From NCBI RefSeq assembly GCF_014107495.1, contig NZ_CP041969.1, positions 5,381,501 through 5,445,500 on the forward strand: a stretch of 64,000 bases of DNA, given 5' to 3'. Of the stretch, positions 25,223-35,477 are shown one piece after another. The notes beneath the pieces are model-generated. The model ran no database searches, had not been told where the DNA came from, and saw nothing but the letters and a program-made list of their open reading frames with translations. The first letter of the stretch is position 1. Each line of letters opens with the position of its first letter. Source of the stretch: Cohnella cholangitidis. Its GTDB lineage: Bacteria > Bacillota > Bacilli > Paenibacillales > Paenibacillaceae. Position numbers and translations under genes: made by a program.

Positions 25223-27727
25223 CTATCCGTATAGCCGCTTCACTTCAATGAGGCGGATTTCAAATGGTTCCAAAATGGTGTGTACGAGCAGATTGCCTGA
25301 ACTGCTTATTTTTTCTTTCTCTATTTTGGGTATGGAGAGGTTCCTCAAATATTGGATTTCATCGTCTGAGTGATCCGGGGAAAGGCCCATACGAACTTCT
25401 TGATCGAAGGCGCTCCCATATTCGCGATTAACGAAGTGGTGTGTGATCAAGTATTCTCCCTCCATCTGAGAAAGGTTGAATTGAAATTCTCTTTTTGACT
25501 TTCGCGGGAAATGCGAATACCTTTCGCTGTAGGAGATGCTCAATGAGATCCCTTGGGCATACATGTCGTCATAATGATGATAATTGTGCAGAATGATCTG
25601 ATAACCTTCCGATGACTGCGTGATCATGAAACCATCCCCGTTCGCAACTTGCGTATCCCCCAGCTTATTCAACAGATAAAAAGCATGGTAGGACGGCTTC
25701 TTAATATGGTTGTAGGTAAACATGCCAAGTCCACCATGAAATAAAGCGGAAGGAAGGAAGTTTTCCTCGTGCAGGTCTGTTAAGAGCCAGTAGCCAAATG
25801 CCTCCAGACGGTCGTAGTTCTCAATCACATGCTTGACGATATAGGCGGATTTAAAACAGGTATCGCTCATTAAATCCTTATGTGAAACGGTTGAATTCCA
25901 TTCAGTCATATACACCGGCAAGTGGCCGAGCTCGAAGTCGCGTAAACCGGTCTTCAAGCGGTCAATAAATTGTCGGAATGATGTAGTAACCGGGCTTAGA
26001 TGCAATTGATTTTCGATTGTCGGATGATGAAGATTCACATGGGCTAAATCGATATCATAATAGTGAACCGTAATAAAGTCAGGGACACAATGATGCTCCT
26101 TGCTGAAAGACAAAAAGTCAAACAGCCATGCATCGCTTTTGTTGTAGGTTGAGAAGGCAGCGGGACCGCCAAATAGTAAAGAAGCGTCAACCTGTTTAAC
26201 CGCTCTTCGCGTATGCTCATAGAGCTGATAAAAAATCCGGTCTTCGGAAAATCCAAACAAAAGATTGGAGGAGCTGGGTTCATTCCATACGCAGAACAGC
26301 CATGAGCGCACCTCTTCAATCCCGTAGCGCATAATAAAATGACGAGTCAGTTCCGTAATCAGACGATCCCACTTCTCTATATCATTAGGAGGGCTGGTAT
26401 TAATTTGAGTATAAAAAACGGTCTTGGAAATATCACTGGCTAGCAATTTCGGCATAAAAGAGAATTGTACAAGCGGCTTGAGTTTGATGGATAACAGAAA
26501 ATCCATCACTTTATCAATCAAACGAAAGTTATAGACCGGTTTTCCTTGACTGTCCTCGCTGTAAACCATCATATCGTCATCTAGCAGACTGTGCATTTTG
26601 ATATAGGAAAAGCCGATTTCCTCCTGTGCATTCCGCAAAGCCTCCTGTACGTCTGCGAAGAGCACCTCCTTGGCTCTGCTGACACCGATAAATTTCTTAA
26701 ACGTATGCTTTAGCTCTTGGCCGGTTGCTTGAGTGTCAATATCAATGGATGTGTATTGGGTTGAATATTTCGGAATCTGGATTGAAGCTGGCTTATAGTC
26801 AATATGGTTGTATATAAATTTGGATATTTCTTCATAATAAGACTGCGGTTCAACCTGATAGTAGTTTACGGACTTTTCCTTTGTTGCCTCAATGCTTCCC
26901 AATACTTGGCCGGAATGCTTCTTTCTCCAGACGCTGGGGAACTCATTGTATTTCTCCTGGAATGCTGTCACGAAGGAGCGCGTATTGGGAAACCCGTTAC
27001 TGGAAGCGATCGTGGCAATATTCAAGGTATCGTTGAATAAATCATTGACTGCATGATGCAGTCGAACTTGTTTTAAATAGTCCTTGAATGAGATTCCCAC
27101 GCTCTTGGTGAAAAATTTCGATAAATAAGGCACGGATAAATACTCCATTACGGCAACCGTCTGCAAGGAGAGAGGCTCGCGGAATTTGCTGTTTATATAA
27201 TCGAGAATTCGACTTAATCGGTTGAGGTTTTCTTGGGTATGCTTCTTTGCGCTATTCTTGCCGCTGTTGAAGTTGGTGCAAAGCGCATGCAGAAGCTCAT
27301 AGACGAGAGAGACATTCTTTACATCTATGAACTCATCCGCACTGATATTATGTCTTAATATTTCTGCAACAATCCTCTTGATGTTGTTAAAACGAGAAGA
27401 ATCCTTCGAATTGACGGAGTTGCAGTCAAAATAGATTTTATTTGTATCAATAAAACTTTCATTAAGCAATTCTAATTTGATCTGCAGAGCAATTATGGTC
27501 GCATCTTCAGAATGTAATTCATGGATTTCATTTGAGTTAATCAAGATGACATCTCCTGTGCTTAATGTATAGGGAGTGTCTTCAACCGTTATCTCTACAT
27601 TTCCTTTTATATTGAAGATCAATTCAAGCGACTGGTGCCAATGACGATTTACATCACCGATTCGGTGAAGGAAGAAATGAATGGGAAGCTTTTTTGGAAA
27701 ATTGATAATCTCATGGCGATATTCCAT
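25223..27727 (-). CDS. AraC-type regulator fused to a GH39-like glycoside hydrolase domain
   Basis: About 834 residues in two parts. Residues about 1-130 form a cupin-like sensor (RHWHQSLELIFNIKG, GDVILINSNEIHEL). An AraC HTH pair follows at roughly 175-275 (LQTVAVMEYLSVPYLSKFF, IATIASSNGFPNTRSFV). The remaining 550 residues resemble family 39 hydrolases, with FCVWNEPSS holding the acid/base Glu and VYMTEWNST the nucleophile Glu, so catalytic residues are retained. The start is the ATG at 27727, preceded by AAAGGAG; an upstream in-frame ATG at 27787 lacks such a site. It is divergent from the sugar importer operon and probably controls it. The hydrolase domain may sense, or act on, a xyloside-like ligand. 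Confidence 0.85.
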   Translation of the reverse strand: MEYRHEIINFPKKLPIHFFLHRIGDVNRHWHQSLELIFNIKGNVEITVEDTPYTLSTGDVILINSNEIHELHSEDATIIALQIKLELLNESFIDTNKIYFDCNSVNSKDSSRFNNIKRIVAEILRHNISADEFIDVKNVSLVYELLHALCTNFNSGKNSAKKHTQENLNRLSRILDYINSKFREPLSLQTVAVMEYLSVPYLSKFFTKSVGISFKDYLKQVRLHHAVNDLFNDTLNIATIASSNGFPNTRSFVTAFQEKYNEFPSVWRKKHSGQVLGSIEATKEKSVNYYQVEPQSYYEEISKFIYNHIDYKPASIQIPKYSTQYTSIDIDTQATGQELKHTFKKFIGVSRAKEVLFADVQEALRNAQEEIGFSYIKMHSLLDDDMMVYSEDSQGKPVYNFRLIDKVMDFLLSIKLKPLVQFSFMPKLLASDISKTVFYTQINTSPPNDIEKWDRLITELTRHFIMRYGIEEVRSWLFCVWNEPSSSNLLFGFSEDRIFYQLYEHTRRAVKQVDASLLFGGPAAFSTYNKSDAWLFDFLSFSKEHHCVPDFITVHYYDIDLAHVNLHHPTIENQLHLSPVTTSFRQFIDRLKTGLRDFELGHLPVYMTEWNSTVSHKDLMSDTCFKSAYIVKHVIENYDRLEAFGYWLLTDLHEENFLPSALFHGGLGMFTYNHIKKPSYHAFYLLNKLGDTQVANGDGFMITQSSEGYQIILHNYHHYDDMYAQGISLSISYSERYSHFPRKSKREFQFNLSQMEGEYLITHHFVNREYGSAFDQEVRMGLSPDHSDDEIQYLRNLSIPKIEKEKISSSGNLLVHTILEPFEIRLIEVKRLYG

Positions 27728-27955
27728 CTGAGATGTCTCCTTTGATGTGCAAATATTTAATCTTAGTGGCGTGAAATCTATGTGCATTATTGTCTTATTA
27801 TCTGTAATTTCTAATTCCCTCTCATTGTATCAAATAATAAGGTTAAATATACGCCCTTAATCGGATAATCTATCTACTTATATTTGATTTTTCTTGGTGA
27901 TAACATATTGAAGTGCAGTAAGCGATATTATGCGCTGAAAAGGGTGAGCAGCAAC

Positions 27956-29524
27956 ATGAAGGAAAAAGTGTTACTAGAAACGGTAAACTTGACGAAAACC
28001 TTCGGTGAAGTGAGAGCAGTCAATAAGGTCGGCATAAAGATTTATTCCGGAGAAATTCGTGGGTTAATCGGTGAAAACGGATCCGGGAAGTCGACGGTTT
28101 CATCTATGCTTAGCGGCTTGCTCCCGGTTACCGACGGAGAAATGTTTATGCGGGGAGCTCCTTATCGCCCCCGGAATACATTGGATGCCAGAGACCATAA
28201 GGTATCGATGATCGTACAGGAAACGGGTACCATTCATGGACTGTCTATAGCAGAGAATATATTCCTGGGCGATGAGGCGAGGTTCTCGAAAGGAAGCTAC
28301 GTGGATCGGGGTGCCATGCACCGCGAAGCTAAAAAAGCGCTTGAATTGATCGATATGGGGCATCTGGATCCAGGCTTACCTATACAAACCCTCAATTTTG
28401 AGGAGAGAAAGCTAATTGAGATAGCAAGAGCGCTGTATCATGATCCAAGTCTGATCATAGTAGATGAAACAACCACTGCGCTGTCTCATGAGGGGAGAGA
28501 AATGATTCATCGAATCATGCGGAAACTGAAGCAGCAAGACAAAGCCGTATTGTTTATCTCGCATGATCTTCCCGAATTGATGGATACCTGCGATGCGCTG
28601 ACCGTTATGAGAGATGGGAATTTGATTACGACGATTGAGCGTCATCAATTTAATGAAAGCCTTATCAAAAAATCGATGGTCGGCAGAGAGATTGAAGGTG
28701 ATTATTACCGCAGCGACTGGGATGGCTCGCACGATGATCAGGTCATGATCTCTGTGGATAACGTAAGTGCCGGTATCTTACAGAATATTACCATTCAGCT
28801 TCATAAAGGGGAAATATTGGGTGTCGGAGGATTATCAGGGAGCGGCATGCATGAATTAGGCAAACTCATGTACGGAGATCTGCAGCCTGGTAAAGGAACT
28901 GTAACGGTATATGGACCTAAACCGCGGTTATCCAGGTGGATGAGATTCGGAAAAAATAAAAAGACGGTTTCCGATGAACGGCTATACCCAAGTCCGATGA
29001 AGAATATTCAAACGGCCATTGCGAACAAGGTGGGATATGTTTCCAAAAATCGCGATCAAGAAACTTTGATCATGGAGGCATCCATTAAAACAAATTTAAC
29101 CCTATCGGCTTTGGATCAACTAAGTCGCATGGGATTCATTATGCCGGCAACGGAGAAGAAATTTGCGAAAGAGCAAATTGAAGGTCTGAATATTAAAGCC
29201 AGCAGCATGAATCAGACTGTCGGCGAGCTTTCCGGCGGCAATAAACAAAAGGTGTCCTTCGGTAAATGGATCGGAAATGATTCGCGAATCCTGATATTGG
29301 ACAGCCCGACCCGTGGTGTGGACGTAGGGGTGAAGACCACGATGTACAGACTTCTGTATTCATTAAAGAAGCAGGGATATTCCATCTTGATTATTTCGGA
29401 GGAATTGCCTGAACTGATCGGCATGAGCGACCGGATTTTAATGATGAAGGATGGGCGGATTAATAAAGAGTTTGTTAGAAGCAGGGAATTGGATGAATCC
29501 TCGCTTATCGAACACATGATCTAG
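27956..29524 (+). CDS. RbsA-like sugar ABC transporter ATP-binding protein
   Basis: A CUT2-type ATPase with two tandem nucleotide-binding domains in 522 residues. The first has GENGSGKST and a signature LNFEERKLIEIA; the second has a degenerate P loop (GGLSGSGMHE), a canonical LSGGNKQKVS signature and LILDSPTRGVDVG as Walker B. The ATG at 27956 is chosen because AAGGGTGAG precedes it. It powers import through the permeases at 29536 and 31807 using the lipoprotein at 30596. First gene of the operon, divergent from the AraC-GH39 gene. Confidence 0.9.
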   Translation: MKEKVLLETVNLTKTFGEVRAVNKVGIKIYSGEIRGLIGENGSGKSTVSSMLSGLLPVTDGEMFMRGAPYRPRNTLDARDHKVSMIVQETGTIHGLSIAENIFLGDEARFSKGSYVDRGAMHREAKKALELIDMGHLDPGLPIQTLNFEERKLIEIARALYHDPSLIIVDETTTALSHEGREMIHRIMRKLKQQDKAVLFISHDLPELMDTCDALTVMRDGNLITTIERHQFNESLIKKSMVGREIEGDYYRSDWDGSHDDQVMISVDNVSAGILQNITIQLHKGEILGVGGLSGSGMHELGKLMYGDLQPGKGTVTVYGPKPRLSRWMRFGKNKKTVSDERLYPSPMKNIQTAIANKVGYVSKNRDQETLIMEASIKTNLTLSALDQLSRMGFIMPATEKKFAKEQIEGLNIKASSMNQTVGELSGGNKQKVSFGKWIGNDSRILILDSPTRGVDVGVKTTMYRLLYSLKKQGYSILIISEELPELIGMSDRILMMKDGRINKEFVRSRELDESSLIEHMI

Positions 29525-29535
29525 AGGAATTCGAA

Positions 29536-30552
29536 ATGGTGGTGAAGGAATTGGAAATAACGAAGGAAAGAGCGCCGAGAACGGATGGGCTGGGTATCAG
29601 GATGTTCACTTTTATAAAAAAACACAAAAACGTGATCATTCAATATTTAGGCCTAGTGTTTGTACTGCTGCTTTTTACTGTTTGGACGGACGGCAACCTG
29701 CTATCCTCTTTCAACGTGAAGACAATTATTCGGCAACTGGCTGTTTTGTTTACCGTTTCCATAGGTCTAGTATTTGTTTTCTCGCACGGTGGCATGGACA
29801 TTTCGGTTGGCGCCGTAACAGCGCTAAGTTCAATGTCCGCAGCTCTTGCTATGAATGCAGGCGCCCCCCTCTATGTTGCAGCCTTAATCGCAATCGTGGT
29901 CTCTGTATCTTGTTATTTCATTAATATCATGATTGCTGTGCAGTTTGGTCTTATGTCCGTGATCTCATCCCTTGCGATTATGTTTATTGCGCGGGGGATC
30001 GTCACCTATCGGGTATCTACATCTGTAGAGGCGATCAAGCTCCAAGACTCCTCGGCATTGGATATGTTTCGCAATCAAACTTTCATTTTAATATCGCTGA
30101 TCGTTATCGGGGTCGTCGGATTGGTCTTATTTAATTGGATGAAGATAGGCAAGCAGAGCCGCGCAATAGGTGATAACCCTTTAGCGTCCATGCAGAGCGG
30201 AGTGTTGATCAAGAAAACCAAAATGATCGGTTATCTGTTTGCAGGAGTCCTGGTGGGATACGCGTCTCTGTTTTCATTAGCCAGATCATCAACCATAAGT
30301 GAAAATACCGGATCCGGCCTGGAAATGGATGTCATTGTGGCTCTCGTGCTCGGCGGTCTTGCTCTCAATGGGGGCAGCAAGTCCAAAATGAGTTCGGCGA
30401 TCGTCGGAACCATCACCTATGTGCTTCTTAACAATGGATTGGTTATGGTGGGGGTAGCTACAGAGATGGTTTCCTTAGTGAAAGGTTTGATCTTCCTTGT
30501 TGTTGTGTTTCTGCTGCTTAGGAGACCGAATTCGGAGGTTGTTCCAAGATAG
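29536..30552 (+). CDS. RbsC-like sugar ABC transporter permease
   Basis: A 338-residue permease with about eight to ten hydrophobic helices. It contains the CUT2 permease loop region AIGDNPLASMQSGVLIKK and ENTGSGLEMDVIVALVLGG, which are characteristic of BPD_transp_2 proteins. It starts 11 bases after the ATPase gene. With the second permease at 31807 it probably forms a heterodimeric channel, as in the YtfT/YjfF pair. Confidence 0.88.
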   Translation: MVVKELEITKERAPRTDGLGIRMFTFIKKHKNVIIQYLGLVFVLLLFTVWTDGNLLSSFNVKTIIRQLAVLFTVSIGLVFVFSHGGMDISVGAVTALSSMSAALAMNAGAPLYVAALIAIVVSVSCYFINIMIAVQFGLMSVISSLAIMFIARGIVTYRVSTSVEAIKLQDSSALDMFRNQTFILISLIVIGVVGLVLFNWMKIGKQSRAIGDNPLASMQSGVLIKKTKMIGYLFAGVLVGYASLFSLARSSTISENTGSGLEMDVIVALVLGGLALNGGSKSKMSSAIVGTITYVLLNNGLVMVGVATEMVSLVKGLIFLVVVFLLLRRPNSEVVPR

Positions 30553-30595
30553 TCGTCCAAGTATTGCAAAATATTAAAAAGTGAGGTTCATAACG

Positions 30596-31750
30596 ATGAA
30601 AAAAAGCAAATTGACGTTGGTGTTTGTTGCTGTAGTCCTGGTGTTCAGCATAGTTCTTTCCGGTTGTGGAGGCAATAACGTAAACAATGAAAAAAACGTG
30701 AATGACGAAAGCGGCAACGCTGCAAAGAATGATGGAAAAAAAGCTACGATTGGAATTATGTTGTATAACTACACCGACATTCAAGGCAAGGAGATTAAAT
30801 CGTACAGTAGTTATTTGGAGAAGCATTTCAATGTGACATTCAAGTATGCAACTATTGGTACCAGTGAGGAGGAGCATATTACCGGGTTGGAAAACCTCCT
30901 GGCTTCCGGAGTTGACGGAGTTATCAGCGGCTACGATACAGCACTGGAAGAAAGCGTGAGGCTCGCTGAAGATGCCGGGGTTTATTATGCTGTAGCGCTT
31001 GGTGAAGCGGATGAGAACGTGAAAAGCGACTTTTTCGTTGGGGGCGTTAAGCAGTTTGGAGAGAATGCTGCCGAGATCGGTGCGGCATACGCGGAACAGG
31101 CCCATGAAAAGGGTGTAAAGAATATTGCGATCACTTCGTTCCCGGCTTTTGCGTTTCTGGATGCACCCGCCATCATCAGCGGATTTAACGCCAAGATGGG
31201 CGAGCTAGACGATACCGTTACCGTATATGATCCTGAATATCATTCATTTTTACCTCAGAATGCGGTGGATGCAGTAACAAAAATCATGTCCGGACATCGT
31301 GAAGTTGATGCTATTTTTGCACTGGGCTCCGGTATGGACTTTGTCTATCCTGCAGTGCTGGACAGCACCAAGCCTGACGTGAAAGTACTGGCGCTCGGTT
31401 ATAACGACTCAACTGAAGCCGCGTTGGAGAATGGCACGGTATTAATGGCTGGAACCAACAATTACAGCCAGTCCATCGCCGATGTCTTTGCTCAACTATA
31501 TGATCGCATCAATGGTCATAAATATACGGACTGGAAGCCGAACGGAAGCATCAATTATGTGACCATGAAGTCGGCAGAGGACGTCTCTGATTTTAAAGCT
31601 TACGTTATTCCGGCGGATAAATCTAAAGGCTCGGTGACAGCGGAAGAGCTGAAACAAGAAATGTTGACGTTCAACGAGCAGGCAACCTGGGAAGGGTTGC
31701 AAAAATTAACGAGCCGAACGGTTTCCGAAATTAAGCAAGCGAGACAATAA
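30596..31750 (+). CDS. Sugar-binding lipoprotein of a CUT2 ABC importer
   Basis: A 384-residue periplasmic-binding-protein-like (type 1 fold) solute-binding lipoprotein. The signal peptide KLTLVFVAVVLVFSIVLSGC ends in the lipobox LSGC. The mature part has KATIGIMLYNYTD and LLASGVDGVISGYD, typical of ribose/galactose-type receptors. The ATG at 30596 is chosen so that the signal peptide begins MKKSKL; a GTG 15 bases upstream is in frame. A long hairpin follows the gene, as is common after binding-protein genes that must be expressed above their permeases. Confidence 0.9.
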   Translation: MKKSKLTLVFVAVVLVFSIVLSGCGGNNVNNEKNVNDESGNAAKNDGKKATIGIMLYNYTDIQGKEIKSYSSYLEKHFNVTFKYATIGTSEEEHITGLENLLASGVDGVISGYDTALEESVRLAEDAGVYYAVALGEADENVKSDFFVGGVKQFGENAAEIGAAYAEQAHEKGVKNIAITSFPAFAFLDAPAIISGFNAKMGELDDTVTVYDPEYHSFLPQNAVDAVTKIMSGHREVDAIFALGSGMDFVYPAVLDSTKPDVKVLALGYNDSTEAALENGTVLMAGTNNYSQSIADVFAQLYDRINGHKYTDWKPNGSINYVTMKSAEDVSDFKAYVIPADKSKGSVTAEELKQEMLTFNEQATWEGLQKLTSRTVSEIKQARQ

Positions 31751-31752
31751 TG

Positions 31753-31789
31753 AAATTGGTTGCGGGGGGATGTCCCCCGCAACCAATTT
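31753..31789 (+). terminator. Long intra-operon hairpin (attenuator or mRNA stabiliser)
   Basis: A stem of about 17 pairs between 31753-31770 and 31773-31789 with a tiny loop, lacking a long T run. It probably lowers transcription into the next permease gene or protects the upstream mRNA. Confidence 0.7.
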
Positions 31790-31806
31790 AATGGAGTGAG
31801 CAGGAT

Positions 31807-32808
31807 ATGAAAGGCAGAGTCGCCACGAATACGATCAATCTGATAAAGACATTTTCATTTCCTATCCTCGTTTACTTGATCCTTCTCATACTTACTTGGA
31901 TAACCGGTGAATCAGGCTATGCATCGGAAGGAGCTTTCGATCGCATTATTCGAGGCAGTGTCTTGTCTACAATAATTGCGTATGCGATTGCACTCCCGCT
32001 TTCCGGGGGAAGATGGGATTTTGCACCGGGGATTATCATTATACTGGCTGGCATTATTGGAGGGAATTTAGCCATTGACCTGGGGCTCGGGCCTGTCATG
32101 CTGCTAATCCTGACAATTGGAGTAGCAATCGTACTTAGTATGGTTGAAGGCGTTCTTTACTTGTTGTTGAGGGTTCCGACGATTATTGTTTCGCTTGGAA
32201 TCGTCATGGTATATGAAGCGATGTCCGGGGTGATATTTGACGGATCCGGAACGCAGCTGTTCATGTATCCTCACCTAACGATTTTTGCTAAAAGTCCATG
32301 GTTATATATTTTGCTGGCCGTCACCATGCTGATCTTTTATTACCTCTTGACTTATACCAAATTTGGTTATGACACGAAATCATTGTCTGCCCATCCGCGG
32401 CTTGCTGTCAATATGGGGGTTAAGGAGAAGAAAAATATCCTTTTAACCTATTTGGTTGTAGGGATTTTGCTGGGACTAGCGGCAGTGATTAACGCGTCGA
32501 GCGTTCTTGTATCGCCAGCTAATAATTTAAGTTCAACCTTCTTGATGTTCTCCTCCATGGGCTCTGTGCTTGTCGGTCTGTATTTGGCTCGCTTCAGCAA
32601 CATGGCGCTGGGGATATTTGCAGGCGCGATTGGAATGAATGCATTATCCTACGGCATGGTTGTATTAGGTATCGATAGTGCGATCCAAACCGTGTATTTG
32701 GGTGTGTTTATTGTTGTTTTCATGGGATTAACCACAAATGAGCATGTCATTAAAGGCCTGTTCGGGAAATTGAAACGCATTCCTTCATCGACAAGTGAAG
32801 TGAAATAG
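31807..32808 (+). CDS. Second RbsC-like sugar ABC transporter permease
   Basis: A 333-residue multi-helix permease with the CUT2-type SLGIVMVYEAMSGVIFDGSG segment and a C-terminal VYLGVFIVVFMGLTT helix. Two distinct permeases plus one ATPase and one binding protein is the layout of YtfQRT-YjfF-type importers. A GTGAGCAGG precedes the ATG. Downstream GH3 and esterase genes suggest the imported compound is a glycoside or acylated sugar, not free ribose. Confidence 0.85.
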   Translation: MKGRVATNTINLIKTFSFPILVYLILLILTWITGESGYASEGAFDRIIRGSVLSTIIAYAIALPLSGGRWDFAPGIIIILAGIIGGNLAIDLGLGPVMLLILTIGVAIVLSMVEGVLYLLLRVPTIIVSLGIVMVYEAMSGVIFDGSGTQLFMYPHLTIFAKSPWLYILLAVTMLIFYYLLTYTKFGYDTKSLSAHPRLAVNMGVKEKKNILLTYLVVGILLGLAAVINASSVLVSPANNLSSTFLMFSSMGSVLVGLYLARFSNMALGIFAGAIGMNALSYGMVVLGIDSAIQTVYLGVFIVVFMGLTTNEHVIKGLFGKLKRIPSSTSEVK

Positions 32809-32830
32809 CCAGGTTGGGGGGAGATAAGGC

Positions 32831-34531
32831 ATGAACATTCAAAAGCTTAGGGAGAAGCCGTTTTATTTGCAGGATGAAGACCTCGGTTGGGTGGAAGCAA
32901 CCTTCGACGGAATGACTACGGACGAAAAATTGGGGCAATTGTTTTTTATGGTCGGATATAAGCAGGATGAGGCCTTTTTGAAGAACTTGACTCAGGATAT
33001 TGGAATCGGAGGACTAATGTGCCGATCCATGGATAAGGAAAGTGTGACGGGGACCGTATCCATTCTGCAGTCGTCATCCAAGATTCCGCTATTAATTGCG
33101 GCTAATCTGGAAGCGGGAGGCTCAGGCATTACTACGGATGGGACTAAAATCGGCTCCAACATGGCCGTCTCGGCTACTAACAATACCGAATACGCCTATC
33201 AGTTAGGGAAAATCTGTGCAAAAGAGGGTTCGGCTGTCGGAGCAAACTACGCCTTTGCCCCTGTTGTTGATGTTGACTATAACTTTCGGAATCCTATTAC
33301 CAATACTCGTACCTTCGGCAGTAATCCAGAGCAGGTCAAAGCGATGGGCGCGGCATATGTAAAAGGTTGTCAGGAAGAACAAATGGCAACCTCGATCAAG
33401 CATTTTCCCGGAGACGGCGTGGACGAGAGGGATCAGCACTTATTGACCTCAGTCAATACAATGTCCCCGGAGGAATGGGATCAGACTTTTGGTACCGTCT
33501 ATCAAGAATTGATAGATCAAGGGGCCATGACGGTCATGGTCGGACATATTTCTTTGCCTTACTATTCCAAGCGGTTGAATCCGTTGCTTAAAGATGAGGA
33601 AATCCTTCCCGCATCTCTCGCAAAAGAACTGCTGAACGATCTGCTTAGAGAGAAAATGGGCTTTAACGGATTGATTATTACGGATGCTTCTACCATGGCT
33701 GGCATGAATATTTCTATGGCCAGAAATGAATTGGTGCCGAAGGCTATTGAATATGGCTGCGACATGTTTTTGTTTACGAAAAACCTTGAGGAAGATGTTC
33801 GGTTTATGAAGGAAGGCTTCATTAAAGGCTGGTTGTCGCAGACACGCCTGGATGAAGCAGTATTAAGAATATTGGGTCTGAAGGCTGCCTTGCAACTGCA
33901 CAAGAAGAATAACATTCCTTCGCTTGAGCAGGCTAACCAAATTCTGAGACACTCCGAGCATCAAGAGATTGCCAAACAGGTTACGGATTTATCCATTACG
34001 CTGGTGAAAGAAGAGCAGGGCGTCCTCCCCATATCTCCGTCCAAGTTTGGCCGCATATTGCTGTACGATATTGAGAGTGGAGCCAACGCACTGGGGTACA
34101 TCAGAACCAGCGTGGCTGAGAACTTCAAATCGCAGCTTGAAGCACAGGGGTTTGAAGTCGCAAGGTTTGAGACGAATGGGGTATACGAGGGACTGCAGAG
34201 GTCGTTCGATGAAATGACCAAGCAATACGATCTGATCATTTATTTGTGCAATCTGGCAACCAAGTCTAATCAGACGACTGTACGTATTGAATGGATGAAT
34301 CCTATGGGCGTCAATGTACCGATTTATATGAATTCGATTCCTACGATTTTTATATCAACCGAGAATCCATATCATTTGTTGGATGTGCCGCGAGTCAAAA
34401 CGTACATTAACACTTATGGAGTCAATGATTTCACTCTTCCATTGCTTATTGACAAGCTGATGGGAAAATCGACATTCAAAGGAGTAAGTCCCGTCGATCC
34501 ATTCTGTGACCGATGGGATACAAGACTATAG
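32831..34531 (+). CDS. GH3 glycoside hydrolase, NagZ-like subgroup
   Basis: A 566-residue cytoplasmic (no signal peptide) GH3 enzyme. The N-terminal TIM barrel has MTTDEKLGQLFF, the SIKHFPGDGVDERDQH segment containing the Asp-His type acid/base dyad region of the NagZ subgroup, and LIITDASTMAGM with the nucleophile Asp. The C-terminal part (about 370-566) is an extra alpha/beta domain. NagZ-like GH3 enzymes release beta-linked N-acetylglucosamine or glucose, and some act as phosphorylases, so hydrolase versus phosphorylase is open. It follows the importer by 22 bases with GGGGGGAG as ribosome binding site. Confidence 0.82.
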   Translation: MNIQKLREKPFYLQDEDLGWVEATFDGMTTDEKLGQLFFMVGYKQDEAFLKNLTQDIGIGGLMCRSMDKESVTGTVSILQSSSKIPLLIAANLEAGGSGITTDGTKIGSNMAVSATNNTEYAYQLGKICAKEGSAVGANYAFAPVVDVDYNFRNPITNTRTFGSNPEQVKAMGAAYVKGCQEEQMATSIKHFPGDGVDERDQHLLTSVNTMSPEEWDQTFGTVYQELIDQGAMTVMVGHISLPYYSKRLNPLLKDEEILPASLAKELLNDLLREKMGFNGLIITDASTMAGMNISMARNELVPKAIEYGCDMFLFTKNLEEDVRFMKEGFIKGWLSQTRLDEAVLRILGLKAALQLHKKNNIPSLEQANQILRHSEHQEIAKQVTDLSITLVKEEQGVLPISPSKFGRILLYDIESGANALGYIRTSVAENFKSQLEAQGFEVARFETNGVYEGLQRSFDEMTKQYDLIIYLCNLATKSNQTTVRIEWMNPMGVNVPIYMNSIPTIFISTENPYHLLDVPRVKTYINTYGVNDFTLPLLIDKLMGKSTFKGVSPVDPFCDRWDTRL

Positions 34532-34544
34532 TGGGGTGTAGAAA

Positions 34545-35420
34545 ATGATCCATAAGAAACTAAAGCTGTTTGAGCATTCTGAGGCGACCTTAACGACTTA
34601 TGTGCTGGATGATGGCGAATATGATCGGAAGAATCTGGTTCGGCCGGCAGTAGTCATTTGTCCTGGCGGGGGATACACGATCATTTCTCATAATGAAGGA
34701 GAGCCGGTTGCGCTTGCATATGCAAGGGCGGGCTACCATGCATTTGTGTTAACTTACTCCATTAAGATCGATAATCCTTTTCCGACTGCTTTAAGGGAGT
34801 TGGCCAAGGCGATGTCGATTATCAGGGAGAATGCGCAGGAGTGGCTGATCGATCCCGATAATATATCGGTTGCGGGCTTTTCGGCCGGGGGAAATCTGGC
34901 CCTTAGCCTGGGAGTGAACTATCGGAAACCTGTGATTACAAGCGAGATTGGATTAACTTCAGAGGAGATCAAGCCCAATCGTCTTATTCTAGGCTATCCG
35001 GCTGTTACGCTTAAGGCACGGCCTACAGAAACGCCGTCTTTTCTTATCGAGTTGATGGAGAAGGGGTTGATGCCTGATTTTAGAGGGCCAAATATTCAAG
35101 AAATTCTGATGGGCAAAGAGAATCTAACCGATGACGAAATCGACTCGTTAAATTTACTTCAGTATCTCCATGACGAGATGCCGCAAACATTCATATGGGG
35201 TACTTATGAAGATATGGTCATACCGGCGACGGACCTGCTCGGACTGGCTGAACAACTGTATCGGCGAAAGGTGCCCTGTGAGCTGCATCTATTCGAAAAA
35301 GGCCAGCATGGAATGTCGCTTGGTGACGAATCAGTAAAGGCTGGGGATCAGGTTGGTCATTTAAGCCTTGGAACATGGTTTGATCTTTGTCTAAAGTGGA
35401 TGAAGCAGATCAGAAATTGA
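34545..35420 (+). CDS. Alpha/beta-hydrolase esterase (acetyl-xylan esterase/BD-FAE-like)
   Basis: A 291-residue alpha/beta hydrolase without a signal peptide. The oxyanion-hole motif CPGGGY is near residue 40, the nucleophile serine lies in AGFSAGGN near 108, the acid is probably the Asp of TYEDMVIP, and the histidine is in EKGQHGMSL. Relatives remove acetyl or other acyl groups from sugars. It follows the GH3 gene by 13 bases and would deacylate the imported glycoside inside the cell. Exact acyl specificity is not readable. Confidence 0.85.
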   Translation: MIHKKLKLFEHSEATLTTYVLDDGEYDRKNLVRPAVVICPGGGYTIISHNEGEPVALAYARAGYHAFVLTYSIKIDNPFPTALRELAKAMSIIRENAQEWLIDPDNISVAGFSAGGNLALSLGVNYRKPVITSEIGLTSEEIKPNRLILGYPAVTLKARPTETPSFLIELMEKGLMPDFRGPNIQEILMGKENLTDDEIDSLNLLQYLHDEMPQTFIWGTYEDMVIPATDLLGLAEQLYRRKVPCELHLFEKGQHGMSLGDESVKAGDQVGHLSLGTWFDLCLKWMKQIRN

Positions 35421-35477
35421 CTTTGTTTCTGAGCAACTTAAAGATACAGAACCATACATGCGGAGAGGAATCGGAGA

